In this document: positions 9,420 to 24,400 of the stretch, in pieces | Numbering within the stretch: position 1 is the stretch's first letter | Layout: each line of letters opens with the position of its first letter | Source of the DNA: Blastocystis hominis | Taxonomy: Eukaryota; Sar; Bigyra; Opalinata; Blastocystidae | NCBI RefSeq assembly: GCF_000151665.1 | Contig: NW_013171828.1 | Location: 98,817-162,816 of the forward strand | Length of the DNA stretch: 64,000 nt | Direction: 5' to 3' | The notes under the pieces: generated by a model | Seen by the model: the letters and a program-made list of their open reading frames with translations, nothing else | Database searches by the model: none | What the model was told of the DNA's origin: nothing | Program-made: the position numbers and the translations under genes

Positions 9420-12400
9420 TTAGGATATACCAATGAATCGCTTATACTCTGTTATTGCAGTCTGTGTTACCACTTCTATAAAATTAGTTTCTGTTGTTAC
9501 TTCAGCACTATCTACTATTTCTGATCCTAGTTCTGACTGCATTCTTTTCATTGTGTTAACTATCTCTCCACAACTTACAGGCATGAACATAATTCTTATT
9601 TTTGGAATTGAACGAATTTCCTCATATATTGTATTCCATTTGTCTTTTATTTGTTCAACCTCATCTGTTAAAGCGACTCCACAATCAGTAAGATCAAGGT
9701 GATTAGGATAATCACCAACTATTAATATCAAATGATAGTATTCTAAATACTCCGATAGTTTGATCTGTTTTAAGGCTCTTATCAATCCTCCTTGAATATC
9801 TTCACACCAACAAAATTTCCTTGCTCCAGATGATCCTCCATCAGCATCAAATGTAGATAACTTTGATTTCAATTTTTCAAAATCATTAGTGATATATTCT
9901 TCCTTTTCGCCCGTGTAAACATCTCGATAATCTTTGTATTGAACCACTTGCCCAACAATTCCACCATCTATAATATTATATTCATTCTCTACTTGCTTTA
10001 TTTTATCCAATATTAGAACGATATTGTCTCTTGTAGCATTAATATATTCTTCCATCGACCCTGTTGTATCCATCACAATACTAATGCAGAAATTAACCTG
10101 ATTTAATTTGAACTGTTGTATTTCATAAGGTTCTTGCCGCTTCTCCATGTTCTTCCGATCAGGCAACATTACTCCATCCATCTTGATTCCAGTTGTCAGG
10201 CTAGTATTTTTAGCTCGTTCTTCTTCGAATTCTTCCGTGTTACACAACCAAACTGCAGCGTTGCTTATCCATCTCGCTGTTCCTTCTTCTGTGAACTCTA
10301 AAAATAGCTTGGATGCAGCTGTATCAATAATCATTCTGCCTTCTTTACTTCCTTCTTGCTTCTCTCTCACCAAAATTGTGGCATTTCCTTCACTTTCTCT
10401 AGCAAATATGCGGAAACCATTGTCTACAAAACTCTTCTCATTTAACGTACAAAGTGTTCTTCCCTCAAAAATACTTACTATTCCCAAATCCAAACGAGTT
10501 ATATTTTCAAAATTAGTTGCTTTGCCTCCAATAGTGATAAATTGGCCTGATTTCGGTGTTTCACTGATCACTCTTTCCATCACATTACCTCCCTGGATGT
10601 TTTTGTCTTTGTCTCCCACTGCTTCAAATCCATAGAATTTCTCAAAATACAGATCAGCTTCATAAGTGAATGGATAGTTTTCTAAAAACCAGAATACTCC
10701 ACCTCCTCTCTTGTTGAATTCATAAACACAACTCACAAAGGCATCTGCATATTGATCCACATCATCATCACTTTTTTTTGCCATGATTCCATCTCCAGGA
10801 GAGCAAGTAATGTATGTCATTCGATATTTTCCACTCATCAACTCTCTAATTGCAGTTTTGTAATCAAAGGCATAATGAATTTCGAATCCTTTCCCAATAG
10901 GTATTCCATTTACTACTTTATCTCCAAGCTTTATTGCAGGTGAGAATCTTTTCCCATTTATAACTTTCCCATTGATTAATACATCCTCAGTAATATACTC
11001 ATCAATCACCAAACCATTTTCATCCTTTATTCCTCGACACAAATAAAGAATAATGAACAGGATCGAATAATCCTTAAATGCTCCATCGATTCCTAAATCA
11101 TATATGCTATTAGTAATATCACCAATCTTTTTCATTGCATGAATACCATCTGTTTTGTCAACGAATCTGACATTGCTTAAAGTCATTTCATGCATACTTA
11201 GAATATCACAAATACGACTTAACAAATCTTTATGTGATCTTTTAAATGTTTTACTCAATATCATTTCGTCGATTTTCTTCGCTGGCACTGCGTTCTGATT
11301 TCCATTTATTGAGGCAATCGTTAGATTCATCATTGTTTCAGACAATTGGTTTGGATTTGAATTCCAAATCATTGTTGGGAACAAATCTTCAAATCCACAC
11401 AAATACAAGCCAAGTCCTATTCCAAGATAAGTCATTTCGATTCCACTCACAATTGATATTATTTCTTCTCTGGATTCATTACATAGAACACCATTTGTTA
11501 GAACCATCATAATAGATGGGTATGACCGAGCATTACACGTACAACAAGCATAGCGAATACAATCAGGTAAACAAGTGTTCTGACAGGGAGATAACAAGTA
11601 TTCATATAAAGCAGCAACAATATTACTTTCCCACAAATCCATCGATAATATACCTGTTGCAATACGAATGATTTGAGAAGAAGCCACCCACAAATCAATA
11701 CAAGGCAGTTGCATATTACTCAGATTCCGAAGGATTGTAAAGATTGTATATAATGAATGAACTCGGTTCGTTTCGCTGAAGGCAATTGAAGAACAATCAA
11801 TCACAATGCTCGCATTGTAACTTCGTATCTTTTCGCCTCCAAGCTTCTTGAAGAACTTGCCATCTCCAGTTTTGCTAGCCACATACTTGATGTAGTTTGC
11901 CATATGAATCGAAGTTCCTGAAGTGGATGCAACAAAGGCTGCCGATTTATTAGGAATGAACAGAGACGTGTTCATTGCATCAAATAGATTCTCACCTTGG
12001 ATGAACTTGCTAATCGCGTTTATAACAGTACTATTAGGGTTTTTCTTTGGATTCGTCAATAATTGGTCTTCTGATAGATCCACCATTCTGACGGGCTTTA
12101 TACTTGATAATGTGTTGATTGCAACCAATGACTGGTTAACTTCAAATGCCATTCGTAGATCATCTGTGAATACATCTGCCCATTTTGTTGATTGACAAGC
12201 ATCTGCCACAGCATTCATTTTTATTTTTCCTGAATCAAATAATATATCCTCAATGATTTTTATACCATTATTATAAATATCATTGATCCTTTCTATTATT
12301 ATTATCATGTTCTTATTGAAATTGGCTCTCAATGATCTTTCTAGTAAAGATTGATTTAATGCACTAAGGGTTTCATTATTATTTCCTTTCACACATAGCA

Positions 12401-15400
12401 AAAACAACTTTCTATACCGCTTAAATACTGTCCTCACTTCATCATTTTGCGACATTAACTGTTCACTAAATCCATCACTTACAATCACGACTGGATCCTT
12501 TTCATTGAAATGGCCTGAAACGGTCAATAAGTCCAATGGAGTCGAAGGCATTTTCACCACTTCTTCAATATCAAACAAAAACGATATAATTTCCCGAATA
12601 GATCGATTATCCATAGAAACAAACGCACCTTTGTATCTTCCACAAAAAACATACAGATTGAATGAAATGCCAAGTTCCTTCATGACAATTACTAAAATGC
12701 ATGAAATAATAGTTCGCATTCGAAGCTTATTCTTTCTCAGACTACAATTTGTATCGATAATAATATTAATTGTTGAATGAGGTTTGCGATTCATACACTT
12801 CTGTTGTTTCAGTAATGCTATTACACCAGTAGATTGACTTACAACAGCCTCAATAACTGAAACATCAATCAAATTTCTAATTGGCTTCATTTCCTCATGT
12901 TTCAGGGTTTCATTGTTACTAAACGGAATAACATACTTAAGAATTGTTCGACGTTGGTATATAGATTCAAATAAATCATCCATTTTCAATGATTTCATTG
13001 TTTCTAGATATTCTTTATAATTTGAGGATTTATATTCCCGTATCTCCGTTTTATTCATATTGTTTTGTGGTTTGTTTTTCTCAGATATAGCAGAACTGTC
13101 TTCAAGGTTTTCCATTTGTTTTATCAGTTGGACCTGCCTATGTATATCATCAATAACGACCCTATCTAGTTTATGATATCGAGCTGGTCTTTTCAAGGCC
13201 TGACTGTTATTCTTGATTTCGTCGTCTTTCATTTCTTCATACAGTTCTACAGTTTTTGAGTTACCCTTATATCGTTTCGATTGCTTTTGCTTTGATTGTT
13301 GCTTTTTCTTATTTAAAGAACTCCACGATAAAATAGAATGATGACTGATAACCATATTCATAATGCGTTCAGCTTCTATTTTTATTGAAGGGAGAATTAT
13401 ACTTATTCGACATCCATTTAAAATTGATATCATCATTTGTTTTTCTTTCTCGTTTGCATATAGGAGAGCAATGGGTAAAGAAAGTAATGAATCATAGAAA
13501 GTACTAAAAATGCTTGACTGGAGATTTTGGATAACTGATTGAGCATTGAAATGACCTTTATGATCAATTTGAATTTGGTTTATTCGTATTTCTTCGTTTT
13601 TCAAAACCTTTATCTCGTTCTCATTCCATATGAAATGAGTTCCTAATGGATAACTAGACTTTTTCATTTCAGAACACGAAACATCAACACATGGCATTGA
13701 TGAGATAGTTATCCATTTACTATTGGTTGCAGTATATTGCTTACATTTACCATTTCTATATACTACAATATTAATTGGTAATATTGTTGGATAAAGAATA
13801 TTATTACTATTGGAGTTGGCAGCAGTATGTAGATAACATGGAGCAGATGTTACAATACGATTTGGCAATGACTTCCTCTCATAACACAAATAAAATTCTT
13901 CAGTTGCTAGTTTCTCATTATCTGACATTCGATATACTGTAGCAATTAAACTAACTCTCTTCTGTCCAATATCGTTATCCTTCATGACAAATACGAATCT
14001 GTTAGAACTCTCACTGATATCACAATCATTACTTCTTACTACCAATTTTATTTCACTGCTTGTCGAATAGTATGGTATAGATATTTCATTTCCATTTTCT
14101 TCGACGTAACTAACTGGTAGATAGTAAGTTTTATTTTCAGGAAGACAAATTGATGCTTTACTGTTTTCATATATGGTAATAATTGAATCTGATAATGTAA
14201 CCTCACTTTGTATTGTTGAATCCATTTCCGATTTACTAGGGAAAAACATAAATCGAATTGATTCCATTTCCTTTTGCTCTTTTTCATATTCTTTTCTTTT
14301 TTCTTGAATATCATCTCTCAAATAATCCAGTTCCTTTTCATATTCATTACATTTTTCCACTAGATTCTTAAAGTTGCTCACATCATCTCTTGATTCAACA
14401 GCTACACTCTCAACAGAGCCAAAATCGTTTCCAATGTAAAGATAATCATCAAGTGACCAAGAAGATTTTGTTAGTTCCAAGCTTATTTGATTCTGTGGTA
14501 ATACATCATTGAAAGAATTGATTTCATTACAATCAACCTTGAAATTACAGTTACAAATAATGGTATTCTTAAATAAACTACAATTGTATGGTTTGTTATT
14601 ATTGAAGTAAAAGCTGGAAGAATGATACTTTCCAGAAATTGAATAGTGATTTTTATTATATGCATATAACTTTTCTTGAGATAATAAATTGGCGTATTTT
14701 AGGTTGAAATAATCTCTGATAAATACCATGCATTTTAGAAGGCAAAGCAAAAAATATATACGAGCATTTGATTCTGCACTATTATCGTAACTACTGTTAA
14801 CCAATTTACCCTGTTCATTTGTGTAATATACTAGTGATATTTCACGCTTTTTTAATTCAGTTTTTTTAGCATTTATCTTAATACTAACATTCCATTTGAA
14901 TGGCGCCAATGGAAGCACTAGCAAATAACCATCAGGAATATGAATACCAAAACTGGTTATTTTATCACCCTTTATCAAAATAGTACTTGATTGTAAATAT
15001 TCACTCAATCCATCTGGAGCAGATATTATAACTGAAAGTTGTTGATTACATGTAAGCACTTTGTGCTTTTTTGGGACAAAAATCATTTGAAAATCAAAAG
15101 GGTGATATTCATAACAAGGTTTATACTTTAAATCATACTTTTCCTGAGGAGCTTGTACTAGAAACTTAGAATAATCATCTTCACTTAGGTTGTTCACAGC
15201 ATGCATATAGCCAAGCATCTTGATGGTATTCCCATTACGCCTTTCGTATTCCTTCTTGTTACCATTCATCTTGGTTTTTTCACTTGCTAGCCTTGTGTAT
15301 TTATCAATTAATTGTTGTCTCATCTGTTTGGCCTCTGTCTGCTTCTCTTCATATATTTTATCCATAGCACTTTTCTTTGTTTCCAAATCTTCCAATTCCT

Positions 15401-18400
15401 GTTTCATTTTGGCCAACTCTTTCTTGCTATTTTCTTCAGCAGTGTCAATAACTCTGGATACAAGTTCATCAATATTTGTTACTTCCATAATAATTTGAGT
15501 TAATGCTTTGTTTAGAAATGGCTTTTCTAATATATCCAATACCACTTTTCCTTCCATCGTTCGTTTGCGTGGACATATAATAGCCAGTTTGTCTTCAATA
15601 GTCAATGGACAGTTATCTCCCCACATTAATTCCAGTAAAGGATAATCTGGATCGTAAGGAATAAGTAGAGACCGTTCCATTTTTAACGTCTCGCTCGGGA
15701 TTGTAGTTCCTGGTTCAATAAGAGTAGGAAGATCACATTTCCACCAAACATCAACCTGAGATACTTCCAGATAATCGTATCCTTTTAATTCGGATTCAAT
15801 ACAGTTATCAACAGCATCCAATAATAATGGGACTTTTAATTTAATTTCTATTGTTGAATAAGCGGAATAACATTTGTTCACCAATTCTTCTTTCAAACTC
15901 GAATATGCTTCAGAACGGTCTTTAGCTTTATCTTTTACCTTATTCCAGTATGATTTATACCAATCTTTCTCAAACAGCGCTTTAATAGCTGCTTCAAAAT
16001 CTCCTTGAGTCACTTCAACAGGAGTAATGAATGGATATTCGCTGTAATCCTCTAATAATCTTTCCCAATCCAAGTTTTCCATTTCCTTCTTCAGCAGCAC
16101 ATTCAGCATTTTCAATAAATAAGGAAGGAGAATTGATGAACTACTGAATTCTTTTAGAATATCAGCCACATTCAATTCCAATCGATTCAATACATCTGCA
16201 TATTCACTCAATATAGTTGGATAATTTTCGAATGATTTCAGTTTATAAATCAAATGAGATGTTTTTACAATGTATTCATTTGCTCTTGATTTGTATTCAT
16301 ACTTTGTATACTTTGACTCATTTACATTGAAATTCATTGATTTGTATGTTTTACTATCAATCATTCCATCTTCAAATGCCTGTTTCAAGTAATTTCTCAA
16401 TTCTTCATCCTTACCACAATAATATTCTGCTTCAGAGTATTTGAACTTCATTCCTTGTTCATCATCATCCTCTATCCCTCCATAATTTATCACATTCATT
16501 TTTGCAGAACTTTCAATTGATTCAAGAGTGTATATTATATCTTTAGCATTATCAGATTCCTTTATCTCAGAGGGGAAACTCTCAATTGATATCTTTACTG
16601 ACTTGATTTCATTGCGAAGACTTATACAATCAACAGCTTTAGCCTTCTCTCTTAAATGTCTTTCTCTTTTTTTCACATCCAAAAAGATATCACGAATATT
16701 AATTATTTCTTTTAGCATATCTTCTGTCAAGTCACTCCGACTACTCGTATTTAACAATGAAAATACTTCAAGCACCAAGTCATTCAATACAGTTTCTCCC
16801 ATAAACCGATATAATTCATCTCTTCTATCACAAATAAACAGCAATTCCAAATATATTTTTTGCTTTTTTGAAGGAATATCGAATAGTTGTTTAAGAGTGA
16901 GTTCTTGGTTAAACATCCAATCTGACATTCTGTATTTGCCTTTCATTTTCGGATCAATCGATGAAATCAAATACCAACGACGAAGAACACCTGCATTTTC
17001 TCCTCTTTGTTTCGCTATTATGCAATTCTGAAGATCTTTCATATCCAGTACTTTGATTGCACAATCCATTACATAGTAGATAAAATGGTATTCAAAATAC
17101 TTTACGCAGCTTTGTAGTAGCTCGATAGTGTCTTCAATCACAAATGCACTCTTTGTACTTGTGCAAATCTTTTCCATTATAGCAATCATTCGAGTCATTC
17201 TATCAGTTTCTGACAAACTCTTCACATTGTCCAAAAATTCAAACAATTCAAAATCAATAGATTTGGGGATATAGATATTCGACACCACTCTGTTACTCTT
17301 CGGATAATATCCAAATTCATACAAGAATGCATCTCTTTCTTTACTGTTTATCACTCGAATACATCGTCGGAATGTTTTCGATTCTTTGCTTCCAAAGTTA
17401 CAAGGTTTTTGTGTTGATACAGAGGTTTGGCAGATTTCTTGAACATTTGCTTGAGTCGATATTGGATCACAATACACAATCACACAACGACTCAAGAATG
17501 GTCCAGTGAAGTGTTTCAATGTATTGTCCGATATTGTAAAGAAGATTCGGAATGCTTCGTCAATTTTCCTTTCGCCTTCTTTCGGTTGCATTGAATACGT
17601 TATTTCTTCATTTCCTGCTAATACCTTCAGTGTTGGATTTTCTTCACACAGAGAATTCAGCGATTCCATCACATCATTGTTTGCCAAATGAATATCTTCG
17701 ATCACAATCCAATCTCCACTCTCCATTGCTTTCAACAGCGGACCTTCTCGGAATTTGATACATTCATTCCCATTTTCATCAATTCCAAGAGTACTTCGAC
17801 CGATGAACACATCTGGAGAACTTTCATGATTCAAAAACACCGAAGTGCATCGTTTATCCCACATCAATGCCAGATTCGAAATACAATACGATTTGCCAGA
17901 GGGAGAAGAACCATAAACCAAAATGGCTCGTTTGGATTGTAAAGCAAGACTCAACTTGAATATCGTCACTTTCTCTGTTGAAGTGAAACAATACTCTTTG
18001 AAAGATCCTGAATACATTTGTCGAGTTTCAATGTCCCAATAACCACGAACAACGCATTGGTCGTCTTGTTTGATAATATCAACTCTTAATCTATCTTCCA
18101 GCTTCAATATCTTCTCGATTTCTTTTCTCTCCGATTCTTCATAACGGCAAGCAAACACCAACCATAAAGCAGTTTCCAATGATAGGTTATTTCCATTATT
18201 CACAATCTGATCCACTTTCAATACATCTCGAAGCGAGAATGGAATCGATGTCTTTTGATAGGAGTTGTAGGAATATTCAAACAAATCAAGAATCTGATTC
18301 TCTGTTGATTCTTCTTCCGATTCCATTACATTACTCAAGATTTGACGAGCTGTGACGAACAATTCATTCAATGTGAATTTCAAATCACGATGATAAATAC

Positions 18401-21400
18401 AATACTTGTAGAATTGACGAGGCAATGTGCTGCGATTTGCTGACATGGATGCTGGATTCATACAGCAAATGATCAGCATGTTCGATGGAATATTGATCAA
18501 ATCGCCTCCTGGAACTTGGAATGGATCGTGATTCACATAACAACGAATCAGAGTGAGTAATACTTCAAGCACATCTGATGGAGCCAAATTCACTTCATCT
18601 AATAACAATGCTATTCGTTGATCTGAGTGATCTCCTCTTTTCAATAGTTCTGTAATACTTCCATCTCTGAATTGTAATGATCCATTCACAATCGTATAAC
18701 ATCCAAACAAACTATCAATCGTTATGGTATTCGAAAAATTGATTCGCTTATAAACAAGACTCTCCTTTACGAAATAATTCTCAGCGGAAACAGTTTTGCC
18801 TACTCCAGGATCTCCTTCTAGAATCAGAGGAAGATGACTTCGATTTGCCAATACGATGGATGCCAATAGCTGAATTGTGGTCTTTGTAGGAAGTAATGGA
18901 TGCTTGGATTGAAGACTGGATTCCATATCATCAATTACATCATTTGTAAATAGGAATGATAGAGTTTGCTTCAAATCTTCTATCATTGCATCATCCTTGT
19001 TGCTTGATTGAAGGAATTCACTTACTTCCTCCAAATCCTCATTCATCATTCCTATTTGAATCAGATTCTCTCGAGATGCCAAATCAGATTGAAGGAATCG
19101 AAAATAGAATGGAATCACTTTCTCAGCATTCACAAATTCATTCCTCAACATATCTGATTTTCGTAGAATGTGCAAAGGATAGTCATCTCGATTTTCAAAC
19201 TCATATTTCGCCCTTTCTAATCCAGAATAGGGTTGACAAAACACTTGAATGAATTGGTCTTTCTTTGCAACTCTTCCATAATCTGGATCTTCGCATGTTA
19301 CAATCGCATTCACAGATTTACCAAGAATCTCTGTTTGAATTTGGGAATAATCTTCAAATAGACTAAACTCTTGCGAATCTAAACTAAACAACAATGAATA
19401 TAATCGAGGAAGCAATCGATCATTCAATAGATTGATATTGTTCAACACGATCGAATTGTTACTCATTATCGAACGGAGAATCGGACCAGGACGCATCATG
19501 AGCAATGATTCATTATCTACCATGCCATACAATAACCTCTTCAGGTATTCTTGATATGTTTCCATTGGAGTTCCATCAACATTTTGGATCGATGTTTGTC
19601 TCAGAATGTATTGAATATCTTCTTTACGACAAACAGAAATCTCACCAAATGTGTGAGACATTTCCATTGAACGAGACATTTCCATATGAGCAGCACTGGG
19701 AAACAGCAAATGAGTGATTTCAGAAGCAATATCTGAATCACCAACCAATAACACAGGAAGGTGAGTTTGCTTGAAATTGGAAATAGAAAGAGTAAATAAT
19801 GCAGTTAATACAGAAGAATCCAAATCCTTGAGTTTTGAATATTCGATTGGCACTGTTGTTTCGAGAGGACCACGTTGAAGCAATGAACTCGATTCATTCG
19901 CTGGGAGTATTATTGCTGTTACTGTTGGAGTTGACAAAACCACACTTGCCATTTCCAATTCTTGTTTCATTTCTGCGTCAGCTGTCTTTTTCCATTCCTC
20001 TATCACTCTCTCAAGTAATTCTTTGCGATCCATTCGATCGGCAAACAATGCTGCTACAATCCAAATTGGATGAGAAGTATTGAAACAAATCTTATCCAGA
20101 GTGAATACTTCATTCAATGGAATCTCATTACTATCAATATGATCACATAATCGTTTGCAGATTTCACTATTCATCAATTCTTTCGCTTCATCACTCTGGA
20201 TTGGACTCATTTCACAAATATCGAAATAAGCAGGAAGAGAAGGCAACGAATTCACTCGACGTGTTGTGAATACGAACAAAGCTCGGAATGAAGGATGAAT
20301 TGAATGATTGAGAGAAGCTGGATAAGTGAACTCATCAGTGAAAGGATCACAAACAGTATCAAGCATTTCCAGTAATTCTGCTGACATGTTTTCAGCATTT
20401 TCGAATATCACTAATCCTCCACTTTCTACAGCTTGGAGCAATCTTCCAGCTCGGAAATCGCCATTCATATCCATACTTCCCATCAAAGTGGAAAACTCGG
20501 TTTCTCCAGATACACTGAACACTTGATAGTTTCTGATATAGAGCTTATTGATGATTTCGCGAATTGCATAGGACTTTCCACTGCCTCTAGGTCCACACAA
20601 TGCCACAGCCTTGTTCCTACAAATACAATAGAACAATCTTGAAGCTTCAGTCCAATGGCTTCGAAGGGATTGCAGTTCAGGAATTGGTGGTTGTCTAGCG
20701 AGCATTTCAATCAGATATTCATCCAATTTGTATTCACACACTTCTCTTGCAAAACAGGCCATTCGATGGAGTTCTTTCTGCTGAAACCAGTCGATTGTTT
20801 GAGAATAATCATGAATCAAATCACCAATATCATCTCTTGTAAACTTGCCCAGTTTGGGAGAGTTTTCAAATCGCTTTGCATCTTCGTGACTCACAAATAC
20901 TTCCAAAAATCGATTTCTCAAGGCAGGAGAAAATGCCAGCAAACCTTTCTCAGACGTTGTTGCGATTACACGGAATTCGGGACTCATTTCGAATTCGGGT
21001 CTTTCTCGACGTTCATCAAATCGAACTACATGATGATGGCCATCTGCAGGTGATAATTCCAACACAGAATTCAATCGCTCGATCACATTCGATTTCATCA
21101 AATGCATCGATTGAAGAACACAAATACCTCCATTTTCAATCGCTTTAAGCAATGGAGAAGGACAGAAACGAGGAACTGGTTTGCCCTCAGTATCTTTTTC
21201 GAGTGAATAGCTTCCAATCACACTTTCTGTTGAAGAAGTCGAACTGCAATGAATCACTTCACAGGATGTTCCTTCACTCTGCATTATCTCCATTATTGCT
21301 CGACAATACTTTCGAGATACATATTCCGTTTCTCCAATCAATAGAACATGACATCCAGATTCCAGTCCTAGACGAACTCGATCATACACATCCTTCCAGC

Positions 21401-24400
21401 ATTCCTTGTCTAATGCAGCTTCGCTGAAAGTAATATCCGCTTTGAATACTGGATTTGTTTTCAAATCTTCATTATATGCGATTTGTAAAGCCCGATCCAA
21501 TGCATTACTTTCACCGATTTTCTCTTTATCCATCAGTGTTTCCATCATCCATTTTGCACGACTACAATCTCGAAGTGTGTAATCCTTCCCTTTATCAATC
21601 TCTTTTCCAGACACATTCTTTCGATTATCAGCTCGATCATGAATCTCACACACTCTTCTTCCGATTTTTGTGTCTTTTCCAAACATCGCCGTTATGATAT
21701 CCAATCTTTCCTCTTTACCAATCATTGGGAAGTATTTCGGTCTCGTTGAATCGTGAGTGATAAAGCGGAAACAATCGCGAATTGCAGAAGACAGATTGTT
21801 TCGCTTGTATGAACTTCCAGCAGGATTCTGAGTGGCAATAATGCGGAAATCTCGATGCATTACACGTTCTTCACTTCCATCCTTGCCTTCATGAAGAATC
21901 TTCTTGCCAAACAAATACGATAACACACTCTGAACCACAGAAGGAGGAGCCAGAGACATTTCATCCATCAATAGCAGTTTGCCATGGATGAATGCATCCG
22001 TGAAAGCTCCGTCCTGGAATTTGATCTTTTCTGTATCATCGTTCGTAATCACCATATCTCCAAGCAATTCCTCAGTTGTGGACGAAGGACTGAAGTTGTA
22101 TCTCACAAAGGGAACGAGAGAACGTCGACAGTATTGCTCCACTGTGAATGTTTTGCCTGACGAAGTCACTCCCTCAATCACCACTGGAATGTTGTATTGA
22201 ATCACATCTTCCACGATTTGGTTTCGAATTTTGGTTTGATTTGTTTCTCTGATAAAGGGAGGATCTTCTTTTATTGTTTTCACATATCGATAGGCTTTCG
22301 ATTCGATATACTTCCAATCCTCTCTGTCAGAGCGTATTGCCATGATTAATTGAACGTATTCCTCTGTGGAATGGAAAATGAGCACATTGGATCTGCATAA
22401 TACAGTGATAATATTATCCTCATCAAGAGGAGACAAAATGCCAATCGTAGCATTCTTCACTCCAGAAATGCAGTGGAAATAGATTGTTTCAGGAATGATA
22501 TTATGAGTTTGAGCTTCATTATGATTGATAAGTGGAAGAATAAATGTTGTTTCTTCTTTCTGCAAGTGAGGTCTTCCACTGAAACTAAGCGTATCTCCCA
22601 CATGAACAAAATCACATCCATCAGTCAAAGCAGATTGAAGAGAATAAAAACTCTTGGCAATAGGTTGGTCATAATTCACTTTCAAGGAATCGAAAATCTC
22701 AGAAACACATTGATTTGTTCCATGTTCATATATCAAAATCGATTCATCATTTCCATAACTTCGCTGGTTATTCTCTACCATTTCAAAGTCGTGTCCTTCA
22801 AAATCAATCGGCTCTATTTCTTATAATGGTAATCGAAAAATACCAATTGATACGAATCTGTTCCTTTTATATTCTGGTTCTGTTGATTGTTCCTCAGTTT
22901 CCATCACATTTCTATTGTTTACAATTATGTCAAATTTAGCAATTCCTTGGTTCTTTGCCACTCGACATTTGTTAGAAACAGTATCTACATGCTTTTCGTT
23001 TTCTTTTTTGTCTAATAATAATGATACAAACAATATATCATACTTAATACAATCCTGAACTCTATGATTGGAATGAGGTTATTCTTGCCTAAATATCCCA
23101 CCATTTCATTTATTCCTTTTAAGGAAACAGTTTTGACTATTCATTAATATCAATAACTATTAATACATGGAAAACAAATACTGGTAAATGCTATGGATGA
23201 CCGATCTTTTCCATACTTGATTTCGATTTCCACATTATTCACTTGGTCTATGAGTTACACATAATAAAAGATATTACCCGATACAATCACATTCTTTATG
23301 GATTGGCAACGTGGATCCGATAGAATTGTTTTGAATTGTGTTATATTATAGCGCGGCATGTACCCTACAGAAAAGTAATGAAAACTCCAATACAAGTTCC
23401 TCGATATGTCGTACTAGGAATCGAATTACTTGTATATATAAACTCTTTAGAAAAAGGATTTGTGGCTTCAATAGATTTGAACTCGAGAAATTTAACATCC
23501 ATTAAACTATTCTACAAATAAGTTAAATATGTCTAATGAACAGGGATAATAAACACTGAAACACTTGACTCAGTGGTTTGAGCCACAATTTCTGGAGTTG
23601 TCATTTTGCCATCTTGATTCAACATTATCCATTTCCCTTTTTTTGATGGCAACTTCATTGTTTTCTATTCGTTCATATACAAAAACAACAGAAACATCAA
23701 TGAAATTGCTGATTAATTCTGTTCGGACTTTTACTGAAACGGAGTCAATTCTTTTGGATGATCGGTTATTCGTATTACAGAAGCATTGAATAACCTGTAA
23801 TTCAATAGTTTTAGAAATAGGGTCAGAAGCTGTGACTATTCTTTTTGGTTGCTCGGTAGGTTTGGGTGTTTCTAAAGAATCGGCTTTGGGTTGTTTTGGT
23901 GGTTCTGTTTGTTTGGGTTTGTTAATTGGAGGTCTTGCAAGACTACCTACGGTTTTCCATGTTACTAAGTTTTATCTAACTTAATTATTCACACTCTCCA
24001 ATTCTATTGTATCAGCAACATTTAAAGATGATATCGTTGTATCCATGGTTACTTGTTTCTTGTCCTTAGTATTTGTAATAATCAGATTTCTCTCAATAAC
24101 GTGATTCCATTTTTTCTTCTCGTGTTTCTACATTATTAATAATCCACGAAAAATACAATCCAATATTCTGACAGATAGTCTCTGACCGTTTTCGACTCAT
24201 CCAGTTCATACTTCTCTATGATACTCTTTCTTTTATCATTCAACACTACCCATTTTTGTTTAGTGTTTGAACTACTCTTAACTGCAATATAATTCAAATC
24301 AATCAAATTGATTACATATCAGGTTATCTTCATTCACAACTCCCTGAGACCACACAGATTCGTCCAAATTCAATGTATCTCCATTCTCTTTGCAGAGCAA

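Noticed and set aside
9420-22781. Identification of the giant frame as ordinary midasin (MDN1)
   Set aside because: Module order is similar, but the long Asp/Glu-rich linker is absent, AAA2 and AAA4 are degenerate, several VWA-like folds are present and the N-terminus has added domains. An orthologue is still possible if highly diverged.
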